Of a DNA stretch of 64,000 nt, positions 37,949 to 45,686 are shown piece by piece. This DNA is from CAYNVS01 sp964400725. Lineage in GTDB: Bacteria > Myxococcota_A > SURF-8 > CAYNVS01. The stretch lies in NCBI GenBank assembly GCA_964400725.1, contig CAYNVS010000001.1, positions 124,001-188,000 of the forward strand, given 5' to 3'. Positions within the stretch are counted from its first letter, which is position 1. Every line of letters starts with the position of its first letter. The notes below the pieces were generated by a model. It was not told the DNA's origin and made no database searches. It saw only the letters and a program-made list of their open reading frames with translations. The translations under genes and the position numbers were made by a program.

Positions 37949-37981
37949 AAGGGACGGCGGCTAGAAACGAAAGCGGCCGCG

Positions 37982-38043
37982 CTCTCCCATCATACGACGG
38001 AAGAGGAACTATATTTCCTCTTCCGCGCTTTTGCGTGGGAGAG
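37982..38043. repeat. Nested inverted repeat downstream of the S9 peptidase gene
   Basis: The inner stem CGGAAGAGGAA/TTCCTCTTCCG (37998-38008 and 38015-38025) is perfect over 11 bp with loop CTATAT. The outer stem CTCTCCCA/TGGGAGAG (37982-37989 and 38036-38043) is 8 bp. It lies between convergent genes and could be a REP-like element or fold as RNA from either strand. The T-run needed for a simple terminator is absent. Confidence 0.7.
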
Positions 38044-38125
38044 GGCGCCCGCAGGGCGGGCGAGGACTGAATACAAGACAAAAATTAATTTGCCCGCCGT
38101 AATTTTGTTTTATTGAGCGAAAGCC

Positions 38126-38590
38126 CTATTCCCGTAAATCGGCCGTTACGGGCGCGAGCAGTTTGAGGAGATCGCCGGTTTTTAATTTCACAATAACGCC
38201 ACGGCCTCCTCCGTTAATAGCCAGCTCGTCGTAAAGCGTCAGCGTTTCGTCCATAAAGACGTCGAGTTTTTTTCGCGCTCCAAAAGGGCTTATGCCGCCG
38301 ACCAAGTAGCCGGTAAGCCGTTCCGCGTCGGTCGGTTTGGTCATTTCCGCGCCTTTTGCGCCCGCGGCCTTGGCGAGCTTTTTCATGCTTATTTCTCCGT
38401 CGCCGCCCATTAAGACGAAAGCCAGACCTCCGTCTGCGAACTTGACGACGAGCGTTTTTATCATTTGCTCCAATGGAATTCCAGTGGCTTGCGCCGCGGC
38501 TTCGGCGCCTTTCACCGAGCATTCGTACAGAAGAGTTTCAAACTCGACGCCCGCCTTCTCAAGAAACTCAATTCCTCTGGTTTTAGGCAT
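38126..38590 (-). CDS. ybaK: YbaK-family Cys-tRNA(Pro) deacylase
   Basis: The 154-residue protein belongs to the YbaK/ProX editing family, which hydrolyses cysteine wrongly attached to tRNA-Pro. The conserved Lys45 in MIKTLVVK, the GDGEISMKKLAKAAGAK segment and GGISPFG are all visible. Length is standard. It lies just downstream (20 bases) of the MCE protein gene on the same strand. Confidence 0.92.
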   Translation of the reverse strand: MPKTRGIEFLEKAGVEFETLLYECSVKGAEAAAQATGIPLEQMIKTLVVKFADGGLAFVLMGGDGEISMKKLAKAAGAKGAEMTKPTDAERLTGYLVGGISPFGARKKLDVFMDETLTLYDELAINGGGRGVIVKLKTGDLLKLLAPVTADLRE

Positions 38591-38610
38591 TTCAAGCGGC
38601 GCCTTGCTTT

Positions 38611-39732
38611 TTACTTCTTTTCTTTAACCTTCTCTTCGGGCTTGTTGCGCTCTTTTTCGGCGCTAGAAATTGAATACCTAAACAACGCCTTTATAACCTT
38701 GTTTCGTTTGATGCCGCCCAATATTTCCTTTAAATCTTCGTAAAGCGTGTCGTCTGTAATCAACGCGCCGACGGTGCCTTGTCCTTTTTGAACGCCTTCT
38801 ATAATGACTTTCAATTTCGCGCTCGCCTCGTTAAGCTCTTTTAAAAAGTTCAAGTCCGCGCTTTTATAAACCAAGGTATGCAGTATTCCGTCCTCGTTCT
38901 GCACGTGGCCGATGATTTCGTTTAGGCTCGTCATCGTTTTGTTAAGAGTCGTTACTATCTCGTCTCCGCGCTTGTCGTGCAGCAAGGTGTTCAACAGGCC
39001 GTCGTTCTTTTCAAGCTGCTTGGTAAAGGCGTCGATTTTGGCCATCGCCGTGTTAAGTTTGGTTGACGCGTCCGCGAGGCTTGCAAGCATGGTTGAAGCG
39101 TGTTTGGGCGCGCTTTTGTCGTATAGAGCCATATGCGCGAGCCCCGGCCCTTGCTCGACCTGCTTCAATATATTGTCGGTGCGTTTGAGCATGCTCGCGA
39201 AATTTTGTAAATTCTGTTCGCTGCCAGCGTTTTCCAGCAGCTTTGCGAGGTTGTCGGCTACGAGGGCTCCTTTATCGAGTATAAGCTGCCCTTTTTCGAC
39301 GAATTTAAAATAATCCGGCGGCTCGATGCTCTTTAGTTCGTCGCCGTCCTTTAGGCTCGGTTCCTTCGGAGTTCCCATCGTAACGTTCACGAGCTTGTCG
39401 CCTAAAAGACCGCTGCTGGCGATGCTCGCAACGCTGTCGCCGCGCAGCTTTTCGCTTACGCTCTTTTCAATTGACAGCTTTACTAGGATGCGCTTGTCGG
39501 CTTGATTGGCGGCGAATTCTATTACGTCCACCTTGCCGATTGCGACTCCAGCAAGCCTTACCGGCGCTCCGGCCTGAAGCCCTTGCACGTCGTAAAAATA
39601 AGTCCGCAAGACAATCTGCTCGCCGAAGAGCCGTTTCTCCTTGCCGATGACCATTACCGTCGCGAAAAGAGCGGCGACGCCTATCGCGACGAAAACCCCT
39701 GCAATTACGATTCTAGTCGAGTTCGTTTTCAT
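38611..39732 (-). CDS. MCE/MlaD-family lipid-transport protein
   Basis: The 373-residue protein has one N-terminal transmembrane helix (about residues 7-30) followed by an MCE domain (~40-125: LRTYFYDVQGLQAGAPVRLAGVAIGKV, here in two overlapping parts, then SSGLLGDKLVNV). A long helical tail (~150-350) follows, as in longer MCE proteins that form tunnels between membranes. It would bind phospholipid in the periplasm as part of an Mla-like ABC importer. No mlaE permease or mlaF ATPase is in the window, so the partners must be elsewhere. The ybaK gene follows. Confidence 0.9.
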   Translation of the reverse strand: MKTNSTRIVIAGVFVAIGVAALFATVMVIGKEKRLFGEQIVLRTYFYDVQGLQAGAPVRLAGVAIGKVDVIEFAANQADKRILVKLSIEKSVSEKLRGDSVASIASSGLLGDKLVNVTMGTPKEPSLKDGDELKSIEPPDYFKFVEKGQLILDKGALVADNLAKLLENAGSEQNLQNFASMLKRTDNILKQVEQGPGLAHMALYDKSAPKHASTMLASLADASTKLNTAMAKIDAFTKQLEKNDGLLNTLLHDKRGDEIVTTLNKTMTSLNEIIGHVQNEDGILHTLVYKSADLNFLKELNEASAKLKVIIEGVQKGQGTVGALITDDTLYEDLKEILGGIKRNKVIKALFRYSISSAEKERNKPEEKVKEKK

Positions 39733-39896
39733 GTTTAAATGTTATATCAATATTGAATTAAATTGCAACTAAATTTTATAACATTTTACATAATTATAAA
39801 TATTTTGAGCGGAAAGCTCAAACCGCCGGACAATCAAACCGGTTCAGCCGAGGCTTCGGCATGCGTCTAATTTTAAAGATAATGCGTTTGACGCCT

Positions 39897-40127
39897 TCAC
39901 TCGTCCATCTTTTTGTAAAATTTAGCCTCCTCGTCCGATAAATCTTTCGACTTGATTTTCTTTTCGATAAGAGCCTTGTCGATTTTTCGCATTTGCGGTC
40001 TGCTCCACGGCGCCGTCCGGCTTTTGCGCGAAGTTTCAACGTCGGCCGTCAAAGCCGCCATCAAGGCTATAATCAGCGCGACGAGAAAAATAAAAAGCGC
40101 GTCGCTTCTAATTTGCTTCTTGTTCAT
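39897..40127 (-). CDS. Small single-span membrane protein
   Basis: This 76-residue protein has a single hydrophobic helix (about residues 10-28, LFIFLVALIIALMAALTA) and a basic, helical C-terminal tail. Its start overlaps the end of the NosR-like gene by 20 bases, and AAGG precedes the ATG, so the two are almost certainly co-translated. No family was recognised. By position it may be a small subunit or assembly factor for the flavin/iron-sulfur protein. Confidence 0.6.
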   Translation of the reverse strand: MNKKQIRSDALFIFLVALIIALMAALTADVETSRKSRTAPWSRPQMRKIDKALIEKKIKSKDLSDEEAKFYKKMDE

Positions 40128-41322
40128 TTTCCGCCTTCCTCGCGTCGTTATTCTCGCTGCGACGCCTCGTAAGAGCGCGTTTGGCGCCGGTTAATATTTC
40201 AAGGAAAAGCCCGGTAGGACAAAATATTCTGCACCACGCCCGCGGAAAGAAAGCGCCCAAAAGCAGCGCGGACGCTACGAACGCCCAAGCGATTAACCCG
40301 GAAGAGCGGGAGAAGGCAAGAGAAAACGGCTCGACCGCAGGCGCGCTTTTTACGTCGAATGCGAAGAATAAAATAAGCATTGCGGCGGCAATAACATGGC
40401 GGATATTCGCCGCGGAGGCCAGCGCCCGTTGCGAAGGAATAATTCTTATTGGAGAAACGCGGGAAACGGCTTCCTGCGTCGCGCCAAAAGGACACGCGAA
40501 TTCGCACCACGTTCTACGGCCGAGCAGCGCGCATACGACTGCAAAAACAAAAAGCCCTGCCGCGGCGGCGTTGTTAAGAACGGCGGCGTTAAGCGATAGA
40601 ATCTGCGCAAGCGTCGAGAAGCCGGGACTTGCGTTAAGGTAAACCCCGACGCCGAAAAAGCCCGCGGCGAGAGAAACGGCGCGCAGCCTGCTTGAGCGCC
40701 GGAACTGCGCTAAAAGAGCGAGAGCCGCCGCGGCCGCTGCGACCGGCAAACCGTCTAGCGCAAACCGAGCCGAGGCGGCGCTTTCGACGGGGTAGGACGA
40801 TTTAAAAATAGCGTTGAAGGCGTTGCGCGAAGACATGAGCGCGTCCCGCATTATTGCCTCGCTTGTAACGGTGGCGCCGGTTACCGCATCGAGGCCTTGA
40901 AGGCCGCCGTCTATGCGCCGCCCGGCAAATTTGGCGAAGAATCCGCTTTGCGCGACCATGCCGAAGTAGAACGGCGTCTCGTCGTGCCGTAGAGGCTCCA
41001 TCGCCAGTATTTCGCCCTCGGTCGAAAGCGCGACAAGCGCCGAGATTTCTCCGCCGTAACCGTTGACCTTTGGGTCGATTTCGGCGGTATCGACGACGAT
41101 TCCCATCAGCGCGTCCGATTCGGAAAGGAGCGCCCAGTGAGGCGCGGGATGAAGACGTTTTTCGGCTTTTGCCGCGCCGGAGACGAGAGCGGCAATGCGC
41201 GAATTGGACGGCTCGTCTTTTTTGGGAGCCGACGCGGTTAGGCAGTTGGCTACGACGACGCAGACGATTGCCGCGGCCGCAAGAATCCGCCGAAAAATTT
41301 TAGGCGTAAGTTTTAGATTCAT
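40108..41322 (-). CDS. NosR-like membrane protein with FMN-binding and two 4Fe-4S motifs
   Basis: The 404-residue protein has an N-terminal membrane or signal segment (residues 11-30), an extracytoplasmic FMN-binding domain (~60-175) and then several transmembrane helices (~190-375). DAVTGAT (145-151) matches the ApbE-dependent covalent flavinylation motif, with Thr151 as predicted attachment site. CEFACP (Cys273/277) and CRIFCP (Cys364/368) are the paired CxxxCP motifs of NapH/NosR membrane proteins. Compared with NosR (usually about 700 residues) it is short and lacks a C-terminal ferredoxin domain. It probably relays electrons between the quinone pool or cytoplasm and extracytoplasmic acceptors. 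A small membrane protein overlaps its 3' end. Confidence 0.85.
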   Translation of the reverse strand: MNLKLTPKIFRRILAAAAIVCVVVANCLTASAPKKDEPSNSRIAALVSGAAKAEKRLHPAPHWALLSESDALMGIVVDTAEIDPKVNGYGGEISALVALSTEGEILAMEPLRHDETPFYFGMVAQSGFFAKFAGRRIDGGLQGLDAVTGATVTSEAIMRDALMSSRNAFNAIFKSSYPVESAASARFALDGLPVAAAAAALALLAQFRRSSRLRAVSLAAGFFGVGVYLNASPGFSTLAQILSLNAAVLNNAAAAGLFVFAVVCALLGRRTWCEFACPFGATQEAVSRVSPIRIIPSQRALASAANIRHVIAAAMLILFFAFDVKSAPAVEPFSLAFSRSSGLIAWAFVASALLLGAFFPRAWCRIFCPTGLFLEILTGAKRALTRRRSENNDARKAENEQEAN

Positions 41323-41354
41323 TTAACGACGACGCCTCGCCGAAAGCGGCGCTT

Positions 41355-42083
41355 TTAAGCCGGGGCGTTTTCCTTCGCTTCGGCGTTTCGCTCGGCTTCG
41401 CTTTTGCGCAGGTACGCGGGAGCCCAAGTCATAGCCGCGCGTTCTTCGTATGAAGCGTTGATAAATATCCGGCCAAGCGCGCTTGCGTGAGGAAGGTTTA
41501 GCGTAGAATAGCGCGCCGTAGAGAACCCTCTCGCCGCAAGTTCCGCCTTGTATAAGGCCGCGCCGGAGCCGACCGCGAGGATCTCGCCTTCGCGGGCGTT
41601 TTTTGCCGCGGCGATTATTTCGTCCAAAGTTGAAATTGAAGGCTCGATTATCGTCTTCATACGGCCTTTGCCTTCCGGCATGTACATAGCCGAGTAAAGC
41701 TCTCCGCGTCTGGCGTCGAGGAGCGCTAAAATAGGGCGGCTGACTTTATCCATAAAATCGTCGTGCGCAGCAACCTGCGCCAGCGCTTCAAGAGCGTTTA
41801 TTCCGTACAGCGGAACCGAAAGACCTTTTGCGAGCCCAAAAGCGGTCGCCACGCATACGCGCACGCTGGTAAAACTGCCTGGGCCTTTCGAGCAAAGAAC
41901 GACGTTTATATCTTCGCGACGCCACTTGGGCGCGTTGATGATGTCTTCAACCAAGCTCATTAAAATGACGCTGGAAGGCTGCTGCGGCTTCTCAATCAGG
42001 CTTTCCGCCAGAAGCGTCCCGTTTCCATAAATTGCGGCGCTCACGACTTCGGTGCACGCCTCCAAGCAAAGAATGTTAGCCAT
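41355..42083 (-). CDS. tsaB: tRNA t6A synthesis protein TsaB
   Basis: The 242-residue protein resembles TsaB, the ASKHA-fold partner of TsaD in making N6-threonylcarbamoyladenosine at position 37 of tRNAs. GPGSFTSVRVCVATAFGLAKG-type text (about residues 70-90, in shortened form GPGSFTSVRV) and the N-terminal ILCLEACTEVVSAA strand are diagnostic. No signal peptide. It lies three bases downstream of rseP, an operon arrangement without obvious functional link. Confidence 0.93.
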   Translation of the reverse strand: MANILCLEACTEVVSAAIYGNGTLLAESLIEKPQQPSSVILMSLVEDIINAPKWRREDINVVLCSKGPGSFTSVRVCVATAFGLAKGLSVPLYGINALEALAQVAAHDDFMDKVSRPILALLDARRGELYSAMYMPEGKGRMKTIIEPSISTLDEIIAAAKNAREGEILAVGSGAALYKAELAARGFSTARYSTLNLPHASALGRIFINASYEERAAMTWAPAYLRKSEAERNAEAKENAPA

Positions 42084-42086
42084 GAG

Positions 42087-43754
42087 CTACCTCAATAGAG
42101 CCGTAATTTGACCCCATTTTAATACTATCCAGTCTATCATGGTGCTGCCGTAGCGCTCGATGTCGTTCTTGAAAACGAGAACCATCAAAAGAATAAGCAG
42201 CGCGAGACCGACCAGATTCGCTTTTTCTCGGACGTTCGTCGGAAGCCGCTTGCCGCGCGCCGCCTCTATGCCGTAAATAACGAGTTGTCCGCCGTCCATT
42301 ACGGGTATAGGCATAAGATTGAGAAGACCAAGCGATACGCTGATCAGCGCCATAATTTTAACGTATTGAAACCATCCTGTTTCGTAGGCGCGGCTTGCGA
42401 CGTCGAAAATCATAATCGGGCCGCCCAACTGCTTGAGACTGGCCTTGCCGGTGAATATCATCTGCATGCTTTTGACGCCGAGAACGGTTATGTCCCAGGT
42501 TTGAGCGAGCGCGTATTTAATAAGCCTGACGGGGGAAAGCCCTACGACCTTTCGGTCGGAAACCGCCACGACGTCCGAGCCGACCCACTCCGCTCCGAAT
42601 TTGTAAATCGGCCCTAAATCTTTGTAGGGTCCCGTCAAATCGACTTTCGTAAGGCGCGTAACGTAAGTCAGCTTCGTTCCGTCGCGCTCAACGGTAATCG
42701 CAAAGTCGGAGTTCTCAAGAGAAGGAAGAATGCTTTGAATAGACATGAAATGACGCGCCGGTTTCCCGTTGATGTCGATTATGCGGTCGCCCGGAATAAG
42801 ATTTTTCCCCACTTCCGTCTTTTCGTCCACTTCGCCGACGACGGATGCAGGCGGAAGAAGTCCGGCTTCTGGATCGTCCTGCGGAACTTGCAGAGAAACC
42901 GATAGTTTCTCCGGCGCCGCGTCCTTAACTTTACGTTGAATCGACAGCTCGGCAAGAGCGCCTTTATTTTCGCTTATTTTTGCGAGGGCGTCTATCCATT
43001 TGTCAACCTTGGCTCCGTTTACGGATAAAATAACGTCGCCCGTTCTTAACCCGGCTTCCGCCGCCGCGCTTCCTTTGCGCGCGCCGCCCAAAACCGGCGG
43101 GTCGAAATACGGCGCTACGCCGATGAGGCCGACCGACACAAGCTCTTTGAACTCGTTTTTAATTTTGAATTCCTCAGGAATTACCGTTAGTTCTAGTATT
43201 TCCGAGCCGCGCTTTACAGTAAACCGAGCCTCTTTGTTGGGGTAGCGCATGATGTATTTTTGAAGGTCGCTCCATTGCTCGACTTCCTCGCCGTTGACCT
43301 TTATTATTGAGTCTCCGACCTTAAGACCGGCCTTGATTGCGGCGTCGCCCCACATCGAGCCGATTGTAGGGGCGTCCACCGGTTTGCCCCCCAGCGCCAA
43401 AGCCATGAAAAAGTAAAGAAGAATGGGAAAGAGAAGATTCATTCCCGGCCCGGCTACGAGAATTAAGGCTTTCTGGTAAAATTTCTTTTCCTGCAAGGTT
43501 CGACCGGCGAACTCTTCGGGAAATTCCGTTTCCAGCTCGTCGGGAGTTTCTCCTACAAGTTTAACGTATCCGCCAAGCGGCACAAGCGCGATGCGGTAAT
43601 CGGTTTCGCCCCAAACTTTGCCGATAATGCGCGGACCGAAGCCGAGCTGAAAAGCGTCAACCTTGACGTTGAACAGCTTGGCCATGAAAAAGTGCCCTAA
43701 CTCGTGGACGAAAATTAAAATTCCCAGCAGTATAAGCGCGGCAATGAAGCCCAT
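42087..43754 (-). CDS. rseP: Site-2 (RIP) zinc metalloprotease with three PDZ domains
   Basis: This intramembrane protease cleaves anti-sigma factors and signal-peptide remnants. The metal site HELGH is at residues 17-21 in the first helix, and the second metal ligand lies in NLMPIPVMDGGQL near residue 490. FQLGFGPRI and LGGYVKLVGE are family hallmarks. Between the helices I count three PDZ-like units (~105-190, ~205-290, ~300-380: GDSIIKVNGEEVE, GDVILSVNGAKVD, GDRIIDINGKPAR), whereas E. coli RseP has two in about 450 residues; this protein has 555. It lies between cdsA and tsaB, as often, though dxr is absent. Confidence 0.94.
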   Translation of the reverse strand: MGFIAALILLGILIFVHELGHFFMAKLFNVKVDAFQLGFGPRIIGKVWGETDYRIALVPLGGYVKLVGETPDELETEFPEEFAGRTLQEKKFYQKALILVAGPGMNLLFPILLYFFMALALGGKPVDAPTIGSMWGDAAIKAGLKVGDSIIKVNGEEVEQWSDLQKYIMRYPNKEARFTVKRGSEILELTVIPEEFKIKNEFKELVSVGLIGVAPYFDPPVLGGARKGSAAAEAGLRTGDVILSVNGAKVDKWIDALAKISENKGALAELSIQRKVKDAAPEKLSVSLQVPQDDPEAGLLPPASVVGEVDEKTEVGKNLIPGDRIIDINGKPARHFMSIQSILPSLENSDFAITVERDGTKLTYVTRLTKVDLTGPYKDLGPIYKFGAEWVGSDVVAVSDRKVVGLSPVRLIKYALAQTWDITVLGVKSMQMIFTGKASLKQLGGPIMIFDVASRAYETGWFQYVKIMALISVSLGLLNLMPIPVMDGGQLVIYGIEAARGKRLPTNVREKANLVGLALLILLMVLVFKNDIERYGSTMIDWIVLKWGQITALLR

Positions 43755-43823
43755 TGCTACCTCTTTCTATAAAAATAAAGCGCCGCGGCGCGACTTTGTT
43801 AAGATGAAAACGAACGCCTAACG

Positions 43824-43848
43824 ATTATAAAATAGTCGGCGCGCCGAC
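43824..43848 (-). promoter_or_regulatory. Possible rseP promoter element with palindrome
   Basis: On the minus strand TATAAT (43824-43829) lies 70 bases upstream of rseP. Next to it is the perfect 14-bp palindrome GTCGGCGCGCCGAC (43835-43848), partly over a weak TTGTCG. It may be an operator or a short hairpin after cdsA. Confidence 0.35.
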
Positions 43849-43861
43849 AATGGCAAGGCCG

Positions 43862-44710
43862 TCAGCGTAAAAATCTTACCGCCGCGTAAAAAACTACCCC
43901 CGCCGCCAAAACTCCGTCGAGCCTGTCGAGCATTCCGCCGTGCCCCGGCAGCAATTTGCCGGAATCCTTCGCTCCGAAAGAGCGCTTTAACAGCGACTCG
44001 TACAAGTCGCCGACCTGCTCGAAGACGCCTCCCGCAAAGGCCATAGCCGCGGTTAGCGCGGCGGGAAGAACGCTCTCAAGGCCGAAAATCCAGCGGAATA
44101 GAAACGCGCCGGCAACGCTCGCCGCCGCGCCGCCGATGGAGCCTTCCCATGTTTTATTCGGAGATACGGCCGGATAAAGTTTATGCCTGCCAAGAGCGCG
44201 GCCCGCGAAATAAGCGCCGGTGTCGCCCATCCATACGACCGCCAGCATAAGCACGATGTATTTCGCGCCGAAATTATTTACCGACGCGACCGCTTCGGCC
44301 TTGGCGTAAATCAAGGGGAGAAGGGCGAAAAGTCCGCCGACGTAAAATGCGCCGACAAGCGACAAACCCATTTGGGGCGCGGACTCTTTGACGTCTTTGA
44401 CGCGGAACAAGTAGAAAAGACCGCACAAACCGGCGCATCCGGCGACCGCCGCGAGTTTGAGCGAAACTCCCGCCACGCTCGGAATATACAAGCCGCCGAC
44501 CGTCAGGCCGAAGTAAAGAATCGAACCGCATACGAGCGTGGCGGCCGCGTTTGCCTTGTCGTTCGGAAACGCCATCTTTACGTATTCCAACATTCCTATT
44601 ATGAAAGCGGCCGAAAAGAGCGCGAAATTTCCGGCTACGCCGCCGTAGAAGAAAATCGCGAAGAGAATCGGAACTCCGACGATTGTCGTCAGCACTCTGT
44701 ATAGCAGCAT
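43862..44710 (-). CDS. cdsA: Phosphatidate cytidylyltransferase
   Basis: The 282-residue polytopic membrane enzyme converts phosphatidate and CTP to CDP-diacylglycerol, the branch point of phospholipid synthesis. SPNKTWEGSIGG and the signature LLKRSFGAKDSGKLLPGHGG followed by MLDRLDG (about residues 232-260) are intact. About eight hydrophobic segments are visible. It follows trmJ by four bases, and rseP lies 107 bases further on. Confidence 0.95.
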   Translation of the reverse strand: MLLYRVLTTIVGVPILFAIFFYGGVAGNFALFSAAFIIGMLEYVKMAFPNDKANAAATLVCGSILYFGLTVGGLYIPSVAGVSLKLAAVAGCAGLCGLFYLFRVKDVKESAPQMGLSLVGAFYVGGLFALLPLIYAKAEAVASVNNFGAKYIVLMLAVVWMGDTGAYFAGRALGRHKLYPAVSPNKTWEGSIGGAAASVAGAFLFRWIFGLESVLPAALTAAMAFAGGVFEQVGDLYESLLKRSFGAKDSGKLLPGHGGMLDRLDGVLAAGVVFYAAVRFLR

Positions 44711-44714
44711 GTAA

Positions 44715-45521
44715 TTACCCGTTTTTCGTCATGTTTTCAAGAAATTCGCGCATGTACGTGGCCTTGCCCCGGCGCGTGAACCATAAAATCTGCCGGGCTA
44801 TTCCGCGCATCAGCGTCGCCTCGGACGTTTCTATCTCGCGGCGGTTGAACATTCTGCGGATGTCCAGCATGAAATATTCCTCGTTGCCCGCCGAAAAGAA
44901 GCCGACCTCTCGAAGAGCCTCGCGGAGATGATCGAACATTCCTTCTATCTCTTGGCGCGTCGCCGCCTTGGGCTGGTCGCGCCGCTTGTCTGGCTCGGCG
45001 TAAACGGCCATGAACATTTCATAGGCCAATATAAGAACCGCCTGAGAAACGTTGAGCGAGGACAGCATCGGCGAAGTCGGTATTTTAACTAAGTGCGTGC
45101 AAAAAATTATGTCTTCGTTGGCGAGTCCGCGGTCTTCAGGCCCGAACACTATCGCGACGCGGTTCTCCGCGAGCGTTTTAGCCGCTTCGGCGACGACTTC
45201 CTTGGGGGTTGAAAGCCGCTTGCGCCAGCCGCCCTTTCGAGCCGTGGCGCCTATTACTATTCCGCAGTCGGCTATTGCCTCTCTCAAGGTTCGATGCGAC
45301 TGCATCCTTTCGACCAAGTCTATTCCGCCCTGCGCAAGCGCGAAAGCTTCGCCGTTTCTGTCCCGAGGGGGGTTGACGACGCGCAAATCGGTCAGTCCCA
45401 TATTTTTCATGGCTCTGGCCGCGCTGCCGATATTGGCCGGAAAGGCCGGTTCCTTTAAAACGACGCAGACGTTAGCCAGCCTTTTTTCCGCCGTGGGTCC
45501 TTTGTCGATTGCTTCGCTCAT
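44715..45521 (-). CDS. trmJ: tRNA (cytidine/uridine-2'-O)-methyltransferase, TrmJ family
   Basis: I start at the internal ATG at 45521, which has AGAGGAAA just upstream, rather than 13 codons earlier where no ribosome site is seen; this gives 268 residues. It is a SPOUT methyltransferase: VVLKEPAFPANIGSAARAMKN at the start (shown in part by NIGSAARAMKN), FGPEDRGLANED and IPTSPMLSSLNVSQAV form the knotted SAM-binding site. The family 2'-O-methylates position 32 of tRNAs. The C-terminal helical extension is normal for TrmJ. It precedes cdsA by four bases. Confidence 0.9.
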   Translation of the reverse strand: MSEAIDKGPTAEKRLANVCVVLKEPAFPANIGSAARAMKNMGLTDLRVVNPPRDRNGEAFALAQGGIDLVERMQSHRTLREAIADCGIVIGATARKGGWRKRLSTPKEVVAEAAKTLAENRVAIVFGPEDRGLANEDIIFCTHLVKIPTSPMLSSLNVSQAVLILAYEMFMAVYAEPDKRRDQPKAATRQEIEGMFDHLREALREVGFFSAGNEEYFMLDIRRMFNRREIETSEATLMRGIARQILWFTRRGKATYMREFLENMTKNG

Positions 45522-45686
45522 GCTTTCCTCTTGCGCCGCTTGGCGCCGACTGTTTTTCATTAAGGCGCTAAAAACAAGGGCAATATATCAGAATTGCGCA
45601 AAATAATACAAATTGTTTAAACGCCTTGTCGTTTTTTTGTCCGCAGCGCGGCGGCTCTTATTGCGCGCGTCCGAGTTAGGTAAAGG

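Noticed and set aside
39741..39768. Promoter directly before the MCE gene (TTGCAA-16-TATAAC on the minus strand)
   Set aside because: The -10 box would place the transcription start about two bases before the ATG, leaving no leader; the A+T-rich context makes a chance match likely.
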